Both the position numbers and the translations under genes were made by a program. A stretch of 28,426 nucleotides of DNA, from IMG/VR virus record IMGVR_UViG_3300021185_000648, positions 1 through 28,426 of that record. One strand, written 5' to 3'. Of the stretch, positions 1-8,437 are shown piece after piece. Within the stretch, counting starts at the first letter, position 1. Each line of letters starts with the position of its first letter. The notes under the pieces were generated by a model that was given only the letters and a program-made list of their open reading frames with translations, had not been told where the DNA came from and made no database searches. Source of the DNA: a virus.

Positions 1-74
1 CCATACACAACACTGTCTAAGTAAGTACCAGTAGTAGAGCGTGTGAAGTCTATTAGTTCGTTAAATGTACTCAT
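1..74 (-). CDS. Tail-protein gene, N-terminal fragment
   Basis: The first 24 codons of a gene that runs off the left edge. It begins MSTFNELIDFTRSTTGTYLD, which resembles the opening of many phage tail/fibre proteins with a carbohydrate-binding-like N-terminus ('FTR-(S/A)-T-TY-D' pattern). Its ATG overlaps the TGA of the preceding gene (ATGA), so it is translationally coupled and belongs to the same minus-strand tail operon. Only the N-terminus is visible, so the function is a family-level guess. Confidence 0.6.
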   Translation of the reverse strand, partial: MSTFNELIDFTRSTTGTYLDSVVY

Positions 75-1882
75 ATCACGCCCCCATTGCTGTTCTTAGC
101 TGTGTAAGTGTTAGCACCAAAGTTCAGGTCTAGTGTGGCTATACCGTCTACCTGTGCCTTCAAGCCTGTCTTATTGGCTACAAAAGTCTCAGCCTTAGCT
201 ATCTCTTCGTCTGTGGACTCTGCTGCTCTTAGGATGGTCTGGTACATGTTGCCTCCAACGCACCGTCCATCATTGTCGATGGCCGTAAACAGTTTAATAG
301 TCCCACCAATAGCTTGCTGGTCGTAGGTTGTATCAGAGTATTCCTGAGTGCCATCAATACGAATCTTAGCGTCATCTTCTACTAGGTCGTAGGTCAAGAC
401 TTTTATAACCTCAGCATCAGCATCAAATTCTGACCAAGCCCCATCGTAATAAAGAATAACCCCCTCTTTAACAGCAAACACAGTCCTGCCAGATTGTATG
501 TCTAATAAATATTTACTAGTAGTAGATTCAGCATTAGTAGCACTATAGCCAAACAACGAAGTAATAGGAGTAGAGGAAGATGTCAGGTTATTAATAAACA
601 TTGAATCATCAGTACCATCAAACTTCAGGTAGTACACCTCGCCAACACCTGACTCAGTTACGTCAATGTCTGTTACTACCTTCTGGTAGTTGGAGGCTTC
701 TGCTGCTTCTTCTAGCTGTGCGCCCCAAGCGTAAACCCCATCAGTGCCGTTAGTTGCTCCTGAATAATATCTTGCGGGTTGAGCCTGCTGTATTGTAGCC
801 CAAGCGTAAACCCCATCAGTGCCGTTAGTTGCTCCTGAATAATATCTTGCGGGTTGAGCCTGCTGTATTGTAGAGCCGCTGCCTTGTACGGTTATGCTTA
901 CTCTCCACCACCCGTTTCCTGCATCTTCCACTTCATAACTTGTAGTGCCGGTGCCAGTAATGACACTGCCGTCAGAAAGAGAAATAACTATATATCGGTC
1001 AACGCCAGTGTAAAAGTTATGCCTAACAGTATTGTTTCCAGCCGCTTTATAGTAACAACTAAAAGTAAGGAGGTTACTTGTATTAAAAGTTCGTTTTAAC
1101 CACGAGTTAGTGCTAGTAGCCGAAACTTTGTCTGCGGTAGTTGTACCGTCAGGCGCTATTGTGGCGTTAGCAGTTATGGTTGAACCTTGTTTAGTCCAAT
1201 AACCATTATCAAACTGCTCTGTGTAGTTCAACAGATTCCTAATGCCACCCTCTGGATGTCTTGCGTAGATAGGGCGCTTAGTGGATGTAGGCTGTGTAGC
1301 GTGTGAGCCTTGTATCTCTGTTACTGATACGTTGTCTAAAGACACAACGCCAATTCCAAACTTTTTAAACTGTAGCGTAAACGAAGTTGCTGTTGCTTGA
1401 AGGGTATAAGAATGTCTGCCTTGGCTAGAGGTAACCCCTTGTACATAAACACCTAAAAAGTCATCTATATACCAGCTGGAATCTCCTGAAATGGCTTCTG
1501 TATCTAGTGTTAACTTATAAAACTTACCCACAGTAAGTCCAGAAACACCTTGAAACGCTTGCGCCCCATACGTAGATGTATTTGTTAGATGAGCTGAACC
1601 AGAAACAATAGAAACACTTCCCGAAGTAACCCAGCCAGTTAATCCATTGCTAAAGTCACCATTAGTAATTTCTTCTGGCCCTTGAGCTAATCCCTTAGAC
1701 TTATCCAGCATTAGCCCTACAGGCTCTCCTACTGCTGTTACAGGCGTTAAACCTTGATAGTCTTGGTAGAGGGTATGGCTTGGGAAGGCAGCCTTAAACG
1801 CGTTAGCAAACGTGCTTAGGAGATTGCAAAAACACCACTTCCAGCAGAGTCTGCTGCTTGCGTTATTGAACAGCGATACCAC
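71..1882 (-). CDS. Carbohydrate-binding-like tail protein (frame-disrupted 5' end)
   Basis: A 603-codon frame of Thr/Ser/Gly-rich beta-type sequence typical of phage tail or receptor-binding proteins. Recognisable blocks: a 'TLYQD..G.TPVTAVGEPVGLMLDKSKG' type segment near residue 37, a 'NGDFSNGLTGW' jelly-roll-like module near residue 74, and a second module starting 'RNLLNYTEQFDNGYW' near residue 215, like the one in the upstream gene. The C-terminal third looks like a LamG/concanavalin-type fold by composition. The frame opens with a GTG and its first ~20 residues (Cys/Trp-rich) look like out-of-frame translation of the upstream gene, so the true product probably continues from the upstream frame after a 1-nt frame change. 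It contains a perfect 25-residue tandem duplication. Its stop overlaps the next start (ATGA). Confidence 0.65.
   Translation of the reverse strand: MVSLFNNASSRLCWKWCFCNLLSTFANAFKAAFPSHTLYQDYQGLTPVTAVGEPVGLMLDKSKGLAQGPEEITNGDFSNGLTGWVTSGSVSIVSGSAHLTNTSTYGAQAFQGVSGLTVGKFYKLTLDTEAISGDSSWYIDDFLGVYVQGVTSSQGRHSYTLQATATSFTLQFKKFGIGVVSLDNVSVTEIQGSHATQPTSTKRPIYARHPEGGIRNLLNYTEQFDNGYWTKQGSTITANATIAPDGTTTADKVSATSTNSWLKRTFNTSNLLTFSCYYKAAGNNTVRHNFYTGVDRYIVISLSDGSVITGTGTTSYEVEDAGNGWWRVSITVQGSGSTIQQAQPARYYSGATNGTDGVYAWATIQQAQPARYYSGATNGTDGVYAWGAQLEEAAEASNYQKVVTDIDVTESGVGEVYYLKFDGTDDSMFINNLTSSSTPITSLFGYSATNAESTTSKYLLDIQSGRTVFAVKEGVILYYDGAWSEFDADAEVIKVLTYDLVEDDAKIRIDGTQEYSDTTYDQQAIGGTIKLFTAIDNDGRCVGGNMYQTILRAAESTDEEIAKAETFVANKTGLKAQVDGIATLDLNFGANTYTAKNSNGGVI
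724..873. repeat. 75-bp perfect tandem duplication (2 copies, in frame)
   Basis: Positions 724-798 and 799-873 are identical. The unit is 25 codons, so the tail protein frame stays open and repeats the block that ends '...NGTDGVYAW' twice. The next base on each side differs, so there is no flanking microhomology. See the findings on the six duplications. Confidence 0.97.
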
Positions 1883-2379
1883 CCGTTTCCTACATCTGTA
1901 ATTGAAAACGATGTTGCGGGAAGTGAAGGGCTGTTTGTTGCTGTGCCGTTTTGCAAATCAAAGAATGCTATATAGTTTGTTGAGAAGGCTCCACCAGACA
2001 TATACCGCAAAGCTACCCAGCGTCTTCCCCCTTGCTTCACATAACAACTTGCTGTGTAAGAAGCACCTGCTGTCATTGATATACTGCGACTAGTGTTGTG
2101 ACCAGAATTAGCAGTGTTATCAATTAATTTATCGCCTGTAACACTTCCATCAGGAGCAGCAACAACATTAGGTGTAACTGTAGATTGGAGTTTACTCCAA
2201 TAACTATTATCAAAGCTCTCAGTGTACTCAAGTAAGTTCTTGCGCCAATCAAGCGAGCCTGACGCAGCAGAGGGGTCATACCATACTCCCGCCTCTCCAT
2301 TGTTAAACAGAGACGCAGGGGTAAACTGTAGCCCACCTTTTACAGCAAGCCTTTGCAGATTCATGCCAAGATTTAACAT
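1816..2379 (-). CDS. Carbohydrate-binding-like tail protein, N-terminal part
   Basis: A 187-residue product starting MLNLGMNLQRLAVKGG, then 'SLFNNGEAGVWYDPS' and a carbohydrate-binding-like module ('RKNLLEYTESFDNSYW ... DVGNGWYRCSITQ'). The same module recurs in the downstream frame. In related modules a strand ending near 'YxWGAQLEE' normally follows; here the frame stops at 'GSGVFAIS', in the middle of the expected domain, while the downstream frame opens in the overlap. This suggests a frameshift or a recombination junction joining two related modules. The start is firm: the upstream gene's TAA abuts the ATG. Confidence 0.65.
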   Translation of the reverse strand: MLNLGMNLQRLAVKGGLQFTPASLFNNGEAGVWYDPSAASGSLDWRKNLLEYTESFDNSYWSKLQSTVTPNVVAAPDGSVTGDKLIDNTANSGHNTSRSISMTAGASYTASCYVKQGGRRWVALRYMSGGAFSTNYIAFFDLQNGTATNSPSLPATSFSITDVGNGWYRCSITQAADSAGSGVFAIS

Positions 2380-2652
2380 TTAAACCACCAGTGCGTGAAT
2401 GCCTGTTGCGGTAGTGCCTGATGATAAAACTCGCCCAACAGAACACACAAGATAAAAGTTATCCGGGACGTTAAAAGTTCGGACATTGCCATCCATGTTG
2501 TGAATTGAAACTGAACCGCCTGCCTCAATGTAAAGGCCGATAGCTACGTTATCCTCACCAACATTATCAGTGCTGTTGTTAGGTACTACAGGAAGCATGT
2601 CGTAAACCATGCCGCTTAGTGTTGTTGGTTTGCCGAGAAACGGGTTAGCCAT
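2380..2652 (-). CDS. Spike-base-like small virion protein
   Basis: A 90-residue protein with the pattern of the gene-transfer-agent/phage 'spike base' family: an N-terminal 'P.NNSTDN', a central 'AIGLYIEAGGSVSIHNMDG' strand pair, and a C-terminal 'V..VLSSGTTATGIHAL' segment. The family is thought to sit at the base of a head or tail spike, which fits its place between tail-fibre genes. RBS GGAG lies 9 nt before the ATG. It abuts the next tail gene with no gap. The family assignment is by pattern memory and has not been searched. Confidence 0.6.
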   Translation of the reverse strand: MANPFLGKPTTLSGMVYDMLPVVPNNSTDNVGEDNVAIGLYIEAGGSVSIHNMDGNVRTFNVPDNFYLVCSVGRVLSSGTTATGIHALVV

Positions 2653-2677
2653 GATTATATCTCCAAAATTTGTTTAA

Positions 2678-3502
2678 TTAGTGTCCGATTGCAATGAATC
2701 TGAATAGACGAGAGCTTCCATTGCCGTTAGTCAGGTAATAAGTAGACGTTGTCGGTGATGTAGAGCCTAATCCCCAGTTGTCCCCTTCACTGGCGCTGCT
2801 GACTACGCTTGTTGCAATTACCTGAAAGCATGCTGTCGGGAAAGATGTCGGGAATGAAGTCGCCTTGTTGGTTTGGTTTCCTGAAACAGTAGTGCTGCCC
2901 CACTGGACCATAAGGCCATTAGGAAGGGTAACATAACCGTTAGAAACGGCACTGGTTGTATAGTCAGAGTCTTTTACAAAATCAGACGCTGCAGCTCCCT
3001 GGAATAGGTCTGCGTCCAGTCCGGAGCCAGTCCCATCTACTGTTTTAATCTTCGTTAGGATATCAGCAGCAGTGTAGTCAGCTATAGCCAGCTTCTGATC
3101 TAAAGCACTTTGAAGATAATCGACATTACCAATTGTATGGCTATGGCTATCATCAACAACTGTCGCGGTTATGCTAACACTTGCGCTACCGTCAAAAGAC
3201 ACAGTACCAGTAACATCGCCAGTCAAACTTATGTCAACCGCAGACGCCAGGGCTGAGGCTGTAGAGGCGTTGCCAGATATAGCGCCTGTAGCACTTATAG
3301 TCGTAAAAGCACCAGTAGAGGCAGCGTTGGCGCCAATAGGAGTGCCATCAATTGAGCCGCTGTTTATATCAATGCCAGTTATCGGGACATCGCCACCCAA
3401 AAGGTCATCGACTTTTTCAGTGTTTCCATTTAAGTCGGCTCCCCATGTATTTAGGCTTGCACCTACGGTAGGGGTAGCGAATGAGTAATTAGTTGTTGCC
3501 AT
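2678..3502 (-). CDS. Tail fibre protein with gp53-like C-terminal domain
   Basis: A 274-residue fibre. Residues 1-40 (NYSFATPTVGASLNTWGADLN) resemble an N-terminal attachment segment common in phage fibres. Residues 45-180 are a low-complexity Ser/Thr/Ala repeat shaft with 'LDQKLAIADYTAADILTKIKTVDG' like other fibre shafts. Residues 189-274 match the gp53-like fibre tip ('GYVTLPNGLMVQWGS ... SFPTSFPTACFQV'), a trimeric receptor-contact domain. A longer reading starts 5 codons earlier, but the ATG at 3502 has GGAGAG 7 nt upstream and overlaps the adaptor stop (TAATG), so I chose it. It probably binds the host surface. Confidence 0.85.
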   Translation of the reverse strand: MATTNYSFATPTVGASLNTWGADLNGNTEKVDDLLGGDVPITGIDINSGSIDGTPIGANAASTGAFTTISATGAISGNASTASALASAVDISLTGDVTGTVSFDGSASVSITATVVDDSHSHTIGNVDYLQSALDQKLAIADYTAADILTKIKTVDGTGSGLDADLFQGAAASDFVKDSDYTTSAVSNGYVTLPNGLMVQWGSTTVSGNQTNKATSFPTSFPTACFQVIATSVVSSASEGDNWGLGSTSPTTSTYYLTNGNGSSRLFRFIAIGH

Positions 3503-4410
3503 TATCTGTCTCTCCAATAGTTGGCTGATCGCCCGGTGTCTAGGCCTTTAACTCGCATACCTAAGCCAGACCCTGAGTATTTCGCAGATTCCGACTCTTC
3601 ATTAAGTCTAAGAACTGCGGCACTGTATAGCTGAGCCCATACGCCAATTCGCTCATCATTAGCCAGGTAAGGGGCAGACTGTAAGAGAGACCCGTAAAGG
3701 TATACATCGGGCGCGGCGCTTAAAAGCCAGTTAGTTGGCGCACTGTCTTGCTGTGAAGTCTGCGACTGAAACGGTGTTAGCGTACTTCCGAATTGCGCAT
3801 AAAATGCTTCAGGAGTATATCTGGTAATTGCCGCGTCACCGATAACCCCAAAAAGAGATCCGTCAACAAGGTACTCACCAGTAGCGCTATCATACGAATA
3901 TACATGATGTACTGGGCCATTGGCTCCTACCAAAGCGTTAGCCAGGGACAGCGCATTAATGTTTGTGAGGTCGTAATCCTGACCAAAAAACACACTTGCC
4001 CCAAGTGAAGGGACTCTTGCTAAGTAAACGTATGTAGCAGACTCTGCTTGATCAGGGGAGGGCCAAACTTCAATGTCTTGCCCGGTGTTCTTATAGTAGC
4101 GAGGGCTTCCGGCAGTGTTTCCGCTGTTTGACCTGCGCTCATTCATTGCTGAGGTGCTTAACAACTCAAGATTGTTAGCTGATCCACCATCAAGAGTGAT
4201 ACTTACAGTTTCAACCCAATTAATAGGTCTTAATGTATACCGCCCCTCGATGCTTAACGTGGCCACGGTCTCCATTTGATAATGCCTGACATCTCGATTA
4301 ATCTGGGCTTCAGCCAGGTCAATAAATGTCGGAATCACAGATGCCAAATCTTCCCGGTTTAAAAAGTCCGCGATGCTCGATTGTAACTCTGCGTAGGTTG
4401 TTAATGCCAT
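3502..4410 (-). CDS. SU10-type head-tail adaptor with a large insertion
   Basis: The 302-residue product opens with the hallmark of the SU10 adaptor family, 'TTYAEL..SIADFLNR.DL...IP.FI.LAEA.INRD.R', and keeps 'P.NW.E', 'LARVPSLG' (~131-137) and 'TNWLLSAAPDVYLYGSLLQSAPYL' (~226-249). Adaptors form a ring between portal and tail. Family members are usually near 200-220 residues; in them the 'ARxP' strand is followed almost at once by 'xTNWLL'. Here about 86 residues (~138-223, including 'GQDYDLTNINALSLANAL') separate the two, so an extra domain seems to be inserted. RBS GGAG is 7 nt before the ATG. The gene has its own promoter-like motif just upstream. Confidence 0.88.
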   Translation of the reverse strand: MALTTYAELQSSIADFLNREDLASVIPTFIDLAEAQINRDVRHYQMETVATLSIEGRYTLRPINWVETVSITLDGGSANNLELLSTSAMNERRSNSGNTAGSPRYYKNTGQDIEVWPSPDQAESATYVYLARVPSLGASVFFGQDYDLTNINALSLANALVGANGPVHHVYSYDSATGEYLVDGSLFGVIGDAAITRYTPEAFYAQFGSTLTPFQSQTSQQDSAPTNWLLSAAPDVYLYGSLLQSAPYLANDERIGVWAQLYSAAVLRLNEESESAKYSGSGLGMRVKGLDTGRSANYWRDR

Positions 4411-4429
4411 TCTGTACTCCAGTATTATT

Positions 4430-4443
4430 TCCCGATTATAACA
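4430..4443 (-). promoter_or_regulatory. Extended -10 promoter TGTTATAATCGGGA
   Basis: Minus-strand TGTTATAAT (TGnTATAAT extended -10) followed by CGGGA lies between the large virion gene and the adaptor. Predicted start of transcription falls about 20 nt before the adaptor RBS. No convincing -35 is visible. It belongs to a set of similar sites in this window. Confidence 0.6.
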
Positions 4444-7104
4444 TTAAATTGGACTTAACATGGACAATATACCAGCAGTAGTCATACCAGCCCTTCTAAG
4501 GCGCTCTGCCTCCTCAGCCATTCTAGGGTCAAGGTATATTTGTTCTGGCCTTAGAGGTGCTTTAGCTTCTTCTGGAGCCATCATTGCGTCCCTGTTTATA
4601 TCCTCGTACTGCTGAGAGGCGTAAGCAGGGGCTGTCACATATCCGCCCCCAGAGAATGTATCCTTCAAGTAATCTACGCCGCCTTCGCCAACGCCAGACG
4701 CGAACTGCAACAAAGACGGTAACGCGTTAGCTTTAGTAAATTCTTGAAGCTCTGGGCTTGCAGGGCTGCCTCTCCTGTCTCTACGGCTCATTCCAGCTCT
4801 ATCTGAGCGCTCTGCCATCAGCAGGCCAAACTTCTTATCGTCTGCTGCATCTGCATCTAAAGGCAAAATGCTGGCGCCTATCCCTACGCCGGCTGGACCA
4901 TGCACCCTATCTTTGAATCCTCGAAGCTTAATTGCATTAGGAGACGGCCTTCCTTCAGGGTATAAGATGTCCTCTACCTTATTGTAATTTTCCGCCCCCA
5001 TTTTTTCATGCACCTCCCTAAGCAACTTGGAGTCCCTGGCATTCCACATATGCGCACCATCCATAGATAGATATGTGGAAGGCACTAGCTTGTTGCCGCT
5101 TATCTCTTCAGCAGCATCATACATTTCACCTGCCAGACCCTGCCTGCGGTAACCTGGGTCAATCTCAGTATTTAGCGAGGACATATAACCCTCATCAAAT
5201 CCAGAGTCAATGGCGTAATCTGTTTTTAAAGAACCAATGCTTTTAGTGTCGCCGTCCTTCCGCAAAAAATATTCCCCGACTCGACTATCTTCAGGATCAA
5301 TCAAATCTACTAACTCCATACCGCGAGCTGCAAGCTTAGCAACAGACGCATCAGCATCTTCACTACCAAGCACTCCCGCGCCAAGCAATCCAGCAGTAGC
5401 TACAGGGGCAGCCTGGCGTATGACTGCGCTGCCATAGACTGGATGTTTTTTGCCTCGAACATCAATCTCACCAATCTGCTCACCTAGCTCTACAAACCCT
5501 TTCCTGGTTGGGCGAAGTCTTGGTTCAGATGCAGATTTCTCATATCTTGCCAGGTCAACTCCATCAGGGAATTGCGCATCAACCGTATAGTAATGATTTT
5601 TACCATCCTGCACCGAAACAATAGGGAAGTTGCCTGCCGGTTCTGGGTCATAACCCTCTGGAACTTGACTCCACTTCCATCCTGCTTTTTTCTTAAAAAG
5701 GTTGGTCTTAATTTTTCGCCCTTCATTTGGTGGAGTGCCAGAGCGCTGCTCACCCGCAACTTGGAACTTTGGCTTACCGTCTGGGCCAACAGATATGTTA
5801 GCAGAAGCAGGGTATTGACCAGTTATGTCAACAGGGCCATTCTCACCCATCTCTAGGTATCGACCGCCAGGCTGCTGCTCAAACTCACTTAAAAAAGGCT
5901 TAAAGTCTTTGCTGTTAGGGTCAAACATTCTTTGAGGCGCAGGAAATACATCTTTAAAGGCAGCTTTGGTGCCAGATACTACACCAGCATCAGCATCTTC
6001 ACTACCGAGCAAAGACGCGCCAGCAACGCCAGCAGTCGCAACACCAGGAAGAAGGCCGCTGTTAACCTTAAAGCCCTCTTCGCTTAGTCTTCGGAGTAGA
6101 GCCTCATCAATTAAGCCACCCCAGTAACCAACCTCCATAGCCCTTCTTGGAGCAAATCTGGTAGACAGTAAGTCTGGACCTTGAGGGCCGGTATCAAAGG
6201 TTCCATCTTTCTTCAATGCTCTGGCATACCGCTCGGGGTTTAAATCCATAGCAGTGACATCAGTATCGAGAGTTCCTAAATAATCTCCAGCTAAGCCAGA
6301 AGGATACGTTGCGTTCCCGCCACCCTCAAGGACACCACGCTGTAAGTCTACTTCACCGACATTCTGAAACCCACTAACGGGAGATAGGAGCTGAGACTGA
6401 TCAGAAACTGCTAATCTGGCCTGAGTCTGAGAGATACCGCCCTTGTTGCGATACTCTTTGTCTAACATGTTCATGGCAGTTTTTCTCTGCGTGTCAGACA
6501 GAGCGCCATACTGCTCAAGACTTTTAGGGTCGTCTACCCCAGCCCAATCAGGAACAAACTTCTTCATGTCAGCATCTAGCTGCTTTTTGTAGACTTTTGG
6601 CATGTTGCCTGCCGCCCAGGACAGCATCGTCTGGCCAGTCATGTGAGCAAAGTCACCCCCACTAGGAGCCATTCTCCAAGGCATAAAGACAGGAGAGGAG
6701 CCGTACTGGTCTTCCAGTTCCTTGGCAGCCTTTACCATGTTAGGCACAACGCCTGCGCCAGAAGCCCACAGCTCACCAGTGTCATCACGCATGTAATCTT
6801 GTCCGCCAGTTAAGCGGATAGGATGAGCAAGGGGCTTGTTACCGATGCCTTCAAGCAAACCGCCAGCAGCAGTTCTGTCAGACATTGTTGTAAAGTATGG
6901 CCTTCCCTCTAGGTCTTGTAGAGCAATGCGCTCTTGAGGGATCATGGTGCCTGTGTCGATTACATTAGCGCGATATTCAGGGGAATCTTTGACTCTCAGC
7001 TTGCCACCCGGATAGAATCTAGGGTCAAACTCAGCTCTGTCATACTTGGCATCTTTAATTGTCTCGGCAACAAAGTCCATAATGCCTTTAATTCTTCCAG
7101 CCAT
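4444..7104 (-). CDS. Large multidomain (polyvalent-type) virion protein
   Basis: An 886-residue protein next to terminase and adaptor. Residues ~137-235 ('FMPWRMAPSGGDFAHMTGQTMLSWAAGN' onward) form a helical domain I associate with phage polyvalent or internal proteins. Three Gly/Ala hydrophobic segments, each followed by an acidic 'DADA' motif, divide it: ~351-373 (GSEDADAG), ~565-587 (GSEDADAS) and ~737-756 (LDADAAD). Residues ~605-700 look like a GNAT-type acetyltransferase: 'EIDPGYRRQGLAGEMYDAAEE' carries the R-x-x-G-x-A acetyl-CoA loop. Such proteins are thought to ride in the capsid and be injected with DNA. Neither catalytic activity nor cleavage at the acidic motifs can be shown here. 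Confidence 0.65.
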   Translation of the reverse strand: MAGRIKGIMDFVAETIKDAKYDRAEFDPRFYPGGKLRVKDSPEYRANVIDTGTMIPQERIALQDLEGRPYFTTMSDRTAAGGLLEGIGNKPLAHPIRLTGGQDYMRDDTGELWASGAGVVPNMVKAAKELEDQYGSSPVFMPWRMAPSGGDFAHMTGQTMLSWAAGNMPKVYKKQLDADMKKFVPDWAGVDDPKSLEQYGALSDTQRKTAMNMLDKEYRNKGGISQTQARLAVSDQSQLLSPVSGFQNVGEVDLQRGVLEGGGNATYPSGLAGDYLGTLDTDVTAMDLNPERYARALKKDGTFDTGPQGPDLLSTRFAPRRAMEVGYWGGLIDEALLRRLSEEGFKVNSGLLPGVATAGVAGASLLGSEDADAGVVSGTKAAFKDVFPAPQRMFDPNSKDFKPFLSEFEQQPGGRYLEMGENGPVDITGQYPASANISVGPDGKPKFQVAGEQRSGTPPNEGRKIKTNLFKKKAGWKWSQVPEGYDPEPAGNFPIVSVQDGKNHYYTVDAQFPDGVDLARYEKSASEPRLRPTRKGFVELGEQIGEIDVRGKKHPVYGSAVIRQAAPVATAGLLGAGVLGSEDADASVAKLAARGMELVDLIDPEDSRVGEYFLRKDGDTKSIGSLKTDYAIDSGFDEGYMSSLNTEIDPGYRRQGLAGEMYDAAEEISGNKLVPSTYLSMDGAHMWNARDSKLLREVHEKMGAENYNKVEDILYPEGRPSPNAIKLRGFKDRVHGPAGVGIGASILPLDADAADDKKFGLLMAERSDRAGMSRRDRRGSPASPELQEFTKANALPSLLQFASGVGEGGVDYLKDTFSGGGYVTAPAYASQQYEDINRDAMMAPEEAKAPLRPEQIYLDPRMAEEAERLRRAGMTTAGILSMLSPI

Positions 7105-7132
7105 ACCCTAAATCTCAATGTAATTTATAGAT

Positions 7133-7146
7133 GGCCGATTATATCA
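7133..7146 (-). promoter_or_regulatory. Extended -10 promoter TGATATAATCGGCC
   Basis: Minus-strand TGATATAAT plus CGGCC lies in the 46-bp gap between terL and the large virion gene, a few bases after the terL stop. Predicted transcription start is about 28 nt before the ATG at 7104. There is no clear -35. Same motif family as the sites near 4435, 9044, 16654 and 27534. Confidence 0.6.
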
Positions 7147-7150
7147 CAAA

Positions 7151-8437
7151 TCAGACAATTCCCTGAAGGTTCCTGCGGATAGGCTCGCCCCAATTAGTAG
7201 CTGGCCTGTAACCAACTGACAGGTATCTAAACGCATCGGCGCAATGACTGGTCCAGTCGTGCAATGGGCGCCCACGCCACACCATGTTCTTGTCGTCATA
7301 GTCTCGGCGGTACTGTCGCAAAGCATCAATGCCTCGCTCGCACTTACCGGTATCAAACCAGCACTTGTGAAGCATGGTCCTGGAAGCCTGGATGCCGTCA
7401 TCTACCCCAAGCTGTGGGGCAATAACAACAGGTGTTACCCTAAGAGCCTCTAATGTTTCTAGCCTAGACTTACCAGTGCCAAGCTCCCTCACCCTGACAT
7501 CATGCGGAAGGATGTGACTTTCGTAGTGGTAGCCTTTATCAGCCAAAACCTTGGCGTAATGGTCCAGACCGACACCGCTGCACTCATAGTAGTCTATAAG
7601 GCGCACCTCCTGCCCCACAAACTGCGCAAACCAAATAGAGGTACTATCGCCTACCCCAAGATCCCAAGCCGTTACAACGCCAACAGCGCGGTCGTATGGC
7701 ACTACCCCAAGCCTACCCTCCTCGTTAGCTAGGCGCATCTCTGTTGCGTAGTACGCACCATCAGCATGGATTAGCATGTCGCCTTCCCAGATGTGGTCAT
7801 ACATGTCAGGGCGCAGCTTCTTGTCCTCTAGGCGCTCACGGTTAAGGACGTCAGGGAAGTAGGGGTTGTCCTGCCAGTTGATAGTCGCGATCTTCATATC
7901 TTCTGGAGGGTTCAATCTAAACCGGCGGTGAGTAGCTGATTGCTTTGTCTCCGGGTTCCATGTCACCCAGATCTCAGAGCCATCTTCTCGGACCGTAGGA
8001 ATAAGCTTTAGCCAGGCGGACTCAGACACTCCCTCGGCCTCGTCTACCCATGCCAGGATAACCCTAGCCTTTGACTTGATTGAATCTAGATTGCGCCTTA
8101 GACCGGCAAAGACGTAATTGATACGCCCATCTTTAGACCTAACAAACTTCTCACCTATCTCGTAATAGGCGGCCAGCCAGTCAACGCTGCGAATAGCAGA
8201 TTTAATTTCTTCTAGGGATGATTCATCAAGGGAGTTGAGGTGTTCACGCGCACATAGGATCTGCCCACTCTGCCCGGACATACCCCATTTGTATCCTACG
8301 ACTGCAGTCATCAATGCAAAGGATCTAGTCTTACCTGACCCTCGACCACCATAAGCAACACGATACCTAGCCTCACCCTCGAATATAGAAACAATCTTAG
8401 GCGGTAGCCTGATCTCTGCTTTAGTGGGTTTGGCCAT
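7151..8437 (-). CDS. terL: Terminase large subunit
   Basis: A 428-residue packaging motor/nuclease of the PBSX/P22 type (Terminase_3). Walker A is GGRGSGKT (residues 30-37). Walker B is VILAWVDEAE (126-135), with catalytic Glu after D132. The coupling motif is WVTWNPE (157-163). The RuvC-like nuclease shows AWDLG (D259), PHDV (D313) and CADAFRY (D401). All expected motifs are present, so it should be functional. A TTG two codons upstream could also start translation, but the ATG at 8437 is preferred. It overlaps terS by 17 nt, the usual arrangement. Confidence 0.97.
   Translation of the reverse strand: MAKPTKAEIRLPPKIVSIFEGEARYRVAYGGRGSGKTRSFALMTAVVGYKWGMSGQSGQILCAREHLNSLDESSLEEIKSAIRSVDWLAAYYEIGEKFVRSKDGRINYVFAGLRRNLDSIKSKARVILAWVDEAEGVSESAWLKLIPTVREDGSEIWVTWNPETKQSATHRRFRLNPPEDMKIATINWQDNPYFPDVLNRERLEDKKLRPDMYDHIWEGDMLIHADGAYYATEMRLANEEGRLGVVPYDRAVGVVTAWDLGVGDSTSIWFAQFVGQEVRLIDYYECSGVGLDHYAKVLADKGYHYESHILPHDVRVRELGTGKSRLETLEALRVTPVVIAPQLGVDDGIQASRTMLHKCWFDTGKCERGIDALRQYRRDYDDKNMVWRGRPLHDWTSHCADAFRYLSVGYRPATNWGEPIRRNLQGIV

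Noticed and set aside
5490-5856. Overlapping open frames on both strands within the large virion gene.
   Set aside because: They lack RBSs and family resemblance; the 886-residue frame explains the region.
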